64,000 bases of DNA from Ustulina deusta. Taxonomy: Eukaryota > Ascomycota > Sordariomycetes > Xylariales > Xylariaceae. The translations under genes and the position numbers were made by a program. Under the pieces are notes generated by a model. It was given only the letters and a program-made list of their open reading frames with translations, made no database searches and was not told the origin of the DNA. Below, one piece after another: positions 56,888-64,000 of the stretch (its first letter is position 1; every line of letters starts with the position of its first letter). The stretch covers positions 186,001 to 250,000 of the forward strand of contig JAJNNX010000054.1 in assembly GCA_023159155.1 (NCBI GenBank), read 5' to 3'.

Positions 56888-58615
56888 TTAATCTTTATAT
56901 GAGATGAATGCTTCCTCTGCTTCTTCTAATGTCATCACTTCACCCCAAGACACCGACGTACCTTCGAGGAAACCATTTGTCCTATTTTCCTCCGCGAAAT
57001 TGTTATTCACCAGGAACAGCCCACTATCATCATTTATGCACCCATCTTCCCCCGCGTCCCTATCTCCAAGTTCCAAACAGGTGTCTTTATGAGAGAACTC
57101 ATATTCAAAGTGAGAACGCTCGGGTTCCTGCACATTATAAGACCGCTGCAAACTCTCGTTTTCCAATGACTCCTCGCCCTGTTGATTTCCTTCTCGATGT
57201 GCCTTGAGGATATTCACAATTTCGGGGTGATTCGCGATTCGGGCGTACTTGATCGCCCGAATGTATTGTTCCCGCCCAGTTCCTTCCGTCTTCACACCAT
57301 TGCAAAGGAGAAACTGGACCATGTCAAGGCGGCCAAAGTAAGATGCTGCTTCTAGTGCGGTGTAACCCCCGAGGAGGCGATCTGAGCAATATGCGTTTAC
57401 ATCGGCTGGAGGGTCATGGTTAACAAGTATTTTGGCAATTCCAATATAACCTTCTCGGGCTGCCAGCTGTAATGCTGTCATCTCAAACTTGCCTGGCTTC
57501 TCGTTTGGATATACTCCATGCTTCAGCAGAATTTTCACCAATTCGCAATTTCCATACCTGACGGCAGATTGTAGCGGACTCCTTCCAATATAATCTGTCC
57601 ATTCTCTTATTGATGAGCCTTGCGCCAGTAGCCATTGGACAACATCAGTTCTATTCCATTTCGCCGCAGTTTGAATAAGACTCGATATTGTTAATGGGAT
57701 CTTCCGTGTTGGTGTGGAATGGCGTGAAGGATCTTCCAGTACCAAATCGCCAAGTCCACTGCCGCATATGAATTTTATCTGTTCCAGGCTTCCAACCACG
57801 ATTGCACGGAACAATGTCGATTCATCGGGTTGATAGCCGCTCTCCAGCATCAGAGAAAAGAATTCTTCTCGTCCAACCCCTACAGCGTATGTCAAAGGAG
57901 ACCCCCGGAGACAGCGAGTTCTGTCTTCATTAAAAATCAAGGCAGGGAATTTTTTGTTTCTACGAGAATGCAGATTGAATAGTGTCTCGCCAAGCGAAGT
58001 CTCCTGGAAGAGCTTCTCTTCGTCCATAAGGCAATAGGGGGATGGAGGTATGATTAGGAGCAAATCTCGAAGCAGCTGCATATTGTTGCCACTGGCTGCA
58101 ATGCCCACTGCCGTACTCTCTATAATGTCCGCGACAAGAGCTTCTGGTCGGCGTGTGAGCACGTCCCTATAGCAAAGAATAGGTTCCGTTTTCAAAGCTA
58201 GCTTTACAGCAGCACAGAGTGCACTGGGGTCGTAGTATCCTGGATCAGCAGCCAAGGCCCAGTTTATAGTGTTTTGGTCCTCACTCCAAATGGCCGCTTC
58301 TAGGAAAGACGGATCCTCGGGTCGCTTTGTTTTGATATCTACACCCAAGCTGAGTATTGATTCAGTTGTCTCAATGTCGCCTTGAGAGAGTGCAGTGCAT
58401 ATTTCGTCGCTTAGCAGCTCCCAGCCACCTGCGAAATGCTTGTTGATTACTCCATGACATCCTGTGAGTATAGCAGACCGCATAATCAGTGATTTCAAGT
58501 TACCGCTCTTGGAGAAATATGCTTCGAGGTGTGTTTCTGCCAAGATATCAAGCAGATCTTTTTCTTTTGAAAATATTCGGGTTTCAAAATGCAAAACCTC
58601 CCGAAGGTGGTCCAC
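56888..58615 (-). CDS. Ankyrin-repeat protein, 5' end missing or in an unseen exon
   Basis: The frame is open for 575 codons. Codon 1 here is GTG, and the open frame runs up to about 58676 without any ATG; the first in-frame ATG is at 58483 (531 residues). The upstream codons still look like protein (DHLREVLHFETRIFSKEKD), so the real start is probably in an upstream exon or has been lost next to the AT-rich block. Ankyrin-like repeats lie in the second half: SSLIQTAAKWNRTDVVQWLL, SPLQSAVRYGNCELVKILLK, TALQLAAREGYIGIAKILV and TALEAASYFGRLDMVQFLL. The N-terminal half is helical and may hold degenerate repeats. The C-terminus is acidic. Such proteins in filamentous fungi often carry an N-terminal Clr5 or NACHT domain, which is absent here. 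Function is unknown beyond protein binding. Confidence 0.75.
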   Translation of the reverse strand: MDHLREVLHFETRIFSKEKDLLDILAETHLEAYFSKSGNLKSLIMRSAILTGCHGVINKHFAGGWELLSDEICTALSQGDIETTESILSLGVDIKTKRPEDPSFLEAAIWSEDQNTINWALAADPGYYDPSALCAAVKLALKTEPILCYRDVLTRRPEALVADIIESTAVGIAASGNNMQLLRDLLLIIPPSPYCLMDEEKLFQETSLGETLFNLHSRRNKKFPALIFNEDRTRCLRGSPLTYAVGVGREEFFSLMLESGYQPDESTLFRAIVVGSLEQIKFICGSGLGDLVLEDPSRHSTPTRKIPLTISSLIQTAAKWNRTDVVQWLLAQGSSIREWTDYIGRSPLQSAVRYGNCELVKILLKHGVYPNEKPGKFEMTALQLAAREGYIGIAKILVNHDPPADVNAYCSDRLLGGYTALEAASYFGRLDMVQFLLCNGVKTEGTGREQYIRAIKYARIANHPEIVNILKAHREGNQQGEESLENESLQRSYNVQEPERSHFEYEFSHKDTCLELGDRDAGEDGCINDDSGLFLVNNNFAEENRTNGFLEGTSVSWGEVMTLEEAEEAFISYKD

Positions 58616-58807
58616 CGATAAACAGACACCTTCCCTTGTAAAAAACTTTTCTTGGCACCCATTGTTAGTGGAGTATTAAGCCTGCCACCTGTTTTGTATA
58701 GCAGACCTACCACATGCTTAACGGCCCCTAATTCTTTGATTTTTAACAGATAATTTAACTTGCTTTCGGCTACAAAAATAACGTAGCACGTATGCTATAA
58801 TAATAAG

Positions 58808-58858
58808 CATATATAGCAACAAAGCTAATATACTATAAGAAAGTTATTGCTATATATG
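58808..58858. repeat. Inverted repeat (12-bp arms) at the AT-block edge
   Basis: CATATATAGCAA at 58808-58819 is perfectly complementary to TTGCTATATATG at 58847-58858, with a 27-base loop. Confidence 0.75.
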
Positions 58859-61800
58859 TTTTTTTATTATTGCAGTAGGGCTGGTGCGCGCGTACAGGAG
58901 ACAGGTCCTTAGTCATAGAGTAGAACGCATTCTTGGAGATCTTAGAGATTACGAAACAAGAGGTATAAAAAGCGCGTGTTTTTATTTAAGGCTATATAAG
59001 ACTTTTTTTTATATATATATAAAATAATAAACAATTATTATAAAATATTAAATAAGAATTAAAGATTTGTTTTATTAATTAATTATTATGTTTTTATTTA
59101 TATTTATATATTAGATCTTGATTTAATATGTACGAAAATTTATAAGTTAAAAAATATAGTCCGATATAGAAAAATTAGGTAGGTTTAGTTAGTTTTAGTA
59201 TGCGATATACCGATTAAAAGCTTTGCTTTATTTTATTAGTGTTTTTAATAAAGCAATAAAAATTAATATTATTTAATATTTTTTAAAGCGTAACTTATAA
59301 TTAAAAATTAATATTTTTAATTAATATATCTAATATATAAAGATTAACTATTAATTATATTAATTAGTTATATTTTTTTTAATAAATCTTTATATAAAGC
59401 TAGATTTTTAATATAATTTAATAATATAATATAAAAATAATAAAAAACTAATTATAATAAAAATTAAATAAATATAAAGTATTAATAGAACTATTATTTT
59501 TAGAATAATTAATTATAAAAATATTAATAATATTATACTATTTTTATTAGATTTATAAAAAAAATATAAAATTTAATTATAGTTTTATTAAAAAAACTAA
59601 TATATTTACTAAACTTAAATATATATAAGCTTTTAATAAAAAACTTATAGAAGTACTATATTAATTATATATATTTATATAGTAGTAAGAACTATAAAAT
59701 ATTAAACAAAAAAATATTATTAAAACTTAAAAACTATTGTTTTATTTTTAAAATATTTATTATTTTATTATTTTTATATATTAATAGTTTTAATTAATAA
59801 TTTAAAATAAATAATTTAAACATTTTAAAATAACTAGAAGATTTTGGGCTTTTTTTAATAAAGTTTATTTTAAATACTCTAATTATAAATATATTTATTT
59901 TTAATATTATATTAACTAATAATCAGACTAATAAATATTAATTAGCTAGGCTTTTAATATTTATATAATTAGTTTATTTATTTTTAATTTTATATTCTGC
60001 TTTTAGAACTAATTTAATAAAAAAAATATAACTAAATAGTTTTATAGAATAAAAAGATTTTTTAAATTATATAAACTTTTATAAACCAAATAAATTAATT
60101 AATTATTATACTAAACAAAAATTATAATTAAAAAATATATAGTTTAATATATTATTAGTTTTTATATTAATTAAAATTAAACTATTATAAGCTCAAAATA
60201 AAAATATAAAATAATTAATCCTAAGCAAACCTAATTATAAAAAAAACAACTTATTAAGTTTTTTTTAAGTACTAAAATAATTTTTTAAAATTATATTTAA
60301 TTTTTTTTAAATATATAGCTTTAGTTAATAAATTTAGCTAAAAAATCTTATTTATATAACTTAGTTAAATTAATCTTTTTTAATTAATTTAAAAATATTT
60401 TTAATAAATATAAAATTATTAAAAATAACTTATAATAAAAAAAATATATTAATACTATAAATATTTTTAAATAATAAGCTAACTTAGAATTTTTTTTTTA
60501 GTTATAAATAGTAATATTAAATTTTTTAAATAATACTACTAGCTTAAAACTATTGCTAAATATACTTTTTTATTTTATTTAATAAGTTATATAAATATAA
60601 CTATTCTAAGTTTTATTAGTTATTTTTTTAACTTAGCTATTTATAATTATTTTTTTTATTATATTTTTAATAGTTTATATATATATAAACCTAATAATTA
60701 AATAATTAATAACCAAAATAAAGAGCTTTTTTATTTATAATACTTAAATAACTAAAGTAATAATTAAAATAATATAGTTATTAATTAACCGGAATTAATA
60801 CTATACTTTTTTTAATTAAATATTTTATTAAAGAATTAGCTAATAAAACAAGCAATAATATAAAAATAGCTAATTTAAAGCTTATATTATTTAAATATAA
60901 CAATTAAATTTTTAACAATATAATTAATTAAATAGTTAGAATAATTTTAAAAATATTAATAATAATCTATATAAATACTAGTTTTATAAAGCTAAAGATT
61001 ATATATAATAAAACTATAAATTAAAAAAAATTTTTTTTTTAAAGCTTTATATAAAAAATATAACTTTAAAGCTTAGTATATTAGTTTATTATATATATTT
61101 TAGTATATTTGCTTATTTATAATTAACCTAAATAAAATATTAAAAAAAATAAAAAAAATAAATTTATATTTTTAATTTTAATATAGATTTATTATAATTA
61201 TTTTAGTAAATATTTTTTAGTAACTTTAGTAGCTTATAAAGCTTTATATAAATTTAATTATGTTTTAAAAAATCTAAATTTTAAAAATAAAATTTAATTA
61301 TAAAACTTAGAACTTAGGAAAAATAAAAATACTTTAAACAACTTAGTTTAACTATTTGTTTTAATATTTAAATAACTAATTATAACTAATTAGCTTAATT
61401 TTAAAATAAAATTTTAAGCTAACTTAGTTTTTATAAAATAATAAAAGTTTAATATTCTAGCTAAAAAAAACTACTTAAAGTTTTAATATAATAAATAGCA
61501 AGAATATTAAAATAAATAAAAATTTATAGTACTAAAAATAATTAATTAAATTATTTTTTTAAATAATTTATTAGTGCTTATAGTTTTAGACCTTATTAAT
61601 ATATTTAATATATAAACTTATATAAAAGCTATAATAGCAAAAAAAAAACGCTTAAATAAAAAAAATAACACTATACTTAAAATTTATAATATTATTTAAC
61701 TTTATAAAATAACTGGTGCTATAATAAATATAAGTACTAATTAGTAAGTATTTTTATTTGTTTTAGAAATAAAAAAACGCTAAATATTTTTTAATAAAAT

Positions 61801-63364
61801 TAATAATTTATTTAAAGCTAAAATAAAATTAACTTAAAAAAAACTACTAAGTTTATTTCCTAATATATTAGAATTATTTATAGTATAAGCTTTTAAAATA
61901 AAATAAATATTAAGCAAAAAAACAATTAAATTAAATTAATTAAATAAACTTAAGTTTAAAATAAATAATTAATAAATACTAAATATACTTATTTTAAAAA
62001 TTAATAATATATATATAATACTACAAAAATTTATAAAAAAAGTCTATAAAATTTTTTAAATAAATATATTTTTACAGAATATAAAAAACTATATAAAAGC
62101 TATACCTAAAGTTATAATAAAAATTAAGAAATTATTAAAAAGCTTACTAATTATTAAACTTTTTAATATTAATGCTTAATTATATATTTTAATAAAAAGT
62201 TATATTAAAAATAACTAATTTTTTATAATTAATATTTAAATAATTTAAAATAAATATTTTATTAAACTAAAAATACTTTTATAATTATATAAAAAGATTA
62301 TTGTTTAGCTAATATAAATTACTAAAAAATATATATAAACTATTCTTATATATATAGTTCTAAATAAAAAAATAGCTATTTTTTTATTTCTAGGAATAAA
62401 CTTTTTAAAAATTATAAACTATATTTTTTATTTTAAAAATTTAGTTTTAATAGCTATATTTACTTTTAGTAATATATATATTATTGCTTTTATAACCCTG
62501 CTTATTTAATTATATCTTTATAATAAATTAGTAATTAAAGCTATAAAAAACTAATAGTTATAATTAATTTTTAATTAATATTTAAATTTTATTTTTATTA
62601 TGCGCTACTAAAATGATTTTTAACTTAGTACTAAACTTAAATAATAGAATTATATAAAAATATTTTAATAATACTAATTAGCTACTTATAAACTATATAA
62701 ATTAAATATTAAAACTAAATAATAATATTTTTTTTATAAATGTTTTATTAAATAGTAAATTTTTAATAGTTTTTAGAACTATTATTTATAAAGCTATAAA
62801 AAAAAAAAAAAAAAAAGTTTTAAAAACTAAACAAACAATATTTTTTATTTTTTTTATTTTAATATTTATAATATATAAGCTTAAATTAAAAAAAATTTAT
62901 TTAATTAATAATATAAAATATAATAGTTTTATACTTCTAGGGTTAATTAATTAAAAAAAAAAGCTTTATTAAAAATATATAATTAATATAAACTAAACAA
63001 AACATTTTAAAAAAAAAGAATTTATTTAAATATTTATTTATATTTTGCTATATAACCTAAAAAAATTTGATTAATTAAAAAATATTTCTAAAAAATTAAA
63101 AAAAACATAGAAATATTAAAACTTACTAATTAAAAAAAAAACTTTTAATTAAAGTGCTATATAAATATAAAATAACTTTAGCTTAAAATTTTAATAAAAT
63201 TATATTACTATATAAAATCTAAATAATATTATATAAAGTATTAAATGGGCTATATATAATATTGTACATAAAAGCAAATAAACGTGCGTTAATAGAATAT
63301 ACTATATTGTACTATATCTAAATCTTGTACTAAAAAAAAAAAAAAAAGAATGCTTTATATAAAA

Positions 63365-63392
63365 CAGAATTCTTTTTAAAAAAAGAATTCTG
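63365..63392. repeat. Perfect inverted repeat (13-bp arms)
   Basis: CAGAATTCTTTTT and its exact complement are separated by two bases, in the less AT-extreme right part of the block. Confidence 0.85.
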
Positions 63393-64000
63393 CTAGCATA
63401 CAAGCTAAAACAATAAAAAAAAATAAGGTCTTTATAACTAATAGTCTCTATACAAAAATATCTATTTACCTATATAATATACAGGTATATAATATAGTTA
63501 TAACTAATGCTAGTTATTTTAATACTAGCTATTTTTTTTTTTGGTTATAACTGCTTATTATATAAAAAAAAAAAAAAAGTAATTACGTACTATATAACTA
63601 ATTAAAATATATATATAATACTTTATTTAATAAACGTATCGATTAGATTAGCAATCTAGCCTTGCATATAATAGCTAAATTACTTAATTGTTTGTTCTAA
63701 ATATAATCGCAAAAAGCAGAATTGCAAAACTAATATCCTAGCTATACAGTTAGCCAAAAATATAAGCTAGAGGTTACTTAGTAGCTATCCAGGTTAAAGC
63801 TAAACTAGGTACTTTTAATCTATACACTAACAAAATTTATAATTAATTAGCTTGTTTAGTTAATAAGCTTTATATAAGCAGTTGCTAATTAAAACCTTTA
63901 GTATAATATATATATAGCTAAATTAATAAATATTTTTTATATAAAAAAAACACAAAAATAAGCAAGTATACATTGCTTCGTACAAAAAAAACACAAAAGT

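Larger units (their letters stand above)
58740..64000. other. AT-rich block, probably RIP-mutated repeat DNA
   Basis: Over 5 kb of DNA is almost entirely A and T from about 59.0 to 63.2 kb, with stop codons in every frame and no open frame of note. By eye, the remaining C is nearly always followed by T and the remaining G nearly always preceded by A, so CpA and TpG are strongly depleted and TpA is enriched. That is the footprint of repeat-induced point mutation in ascomycete repeats. From 63.24 kb to the end the composition is slightly less extreme. The original element cannot be recognised. The right edge lies outside the window. Confidence 0.75.

Overview
The window looks like nuclear DNA of a filamentous ascomycete (Pezizomycotina, most likely a Sordariomycete). 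The genes have short GT-AG introns of about 48-100 bases with CTAAC/CTGAC-type branch sites. The encoded proteins have clear fungal orthologues (Dis3/Rrp44, Sld3, an Ssk2-type MAPKKK, Dpb4, a Cld1-like lipase). Several lesions and one AT-rich block carry the signature expected of repeat-induced point mutation (RIP). Gene calls come from reading translations, splice sites and family motifs by eye; no database search was possible.

Layout. 1-7.0 kb: no recognisable gene, only microsatellites. 7.0-19.9 kb: a core block with DIS3 (exosome nuclease, +), convergent SLD3 (replication initiation factor, -), and divergent from it the SSK2-type MAPKKK of the osmostress (HOG) pathway (+), whose reading frame stays open for 112 codons past its stop. 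19.9-29.9 kb: a 10 kb gene-poor stretch with many copies of a TACACTAC/GTAGTGTA motif. 29.9-42.0 kb: a small single-pass membrane protein (+), DPB4 (DNA polymerase epsilon / chromatin histone-fold subunit, +), a bHLH transcription factor (-), and a Cld1-like mitochondrial cardiolipin lipase (+). 43.3-53.4 kb: a more accessory segment with a secreted tannase/feruloyl-esterase-family enzyme (-), a broken DUF6536-type membrane-protein gene (-), an unknown three-exon membrane protein divergent from it (+), a fragment of an FAD-dependent monooxygenase (+), and a secreted neprosin-type protease (-). 53.4-58.7 kb: an empty stretch, then an ankyrin-repeat protein (-) that has lost or hides its start. 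58.75-64.0 kb: an extremely AT-rich, stop-saturated block, best read as heavily RIP-mutated repeat DNA.

The genes do not form one pathway. The left two thirds is core housekeeping and signalling genes separated by long spacers. The right third has the character of an accessory or repeat-edge compartment: secreted hydrolases, gene relics, nonsense codons of the C-to-T type, and an AT-rich isochore. I found no convincing tRNA, rRNA, CRISPR or intact transposon.
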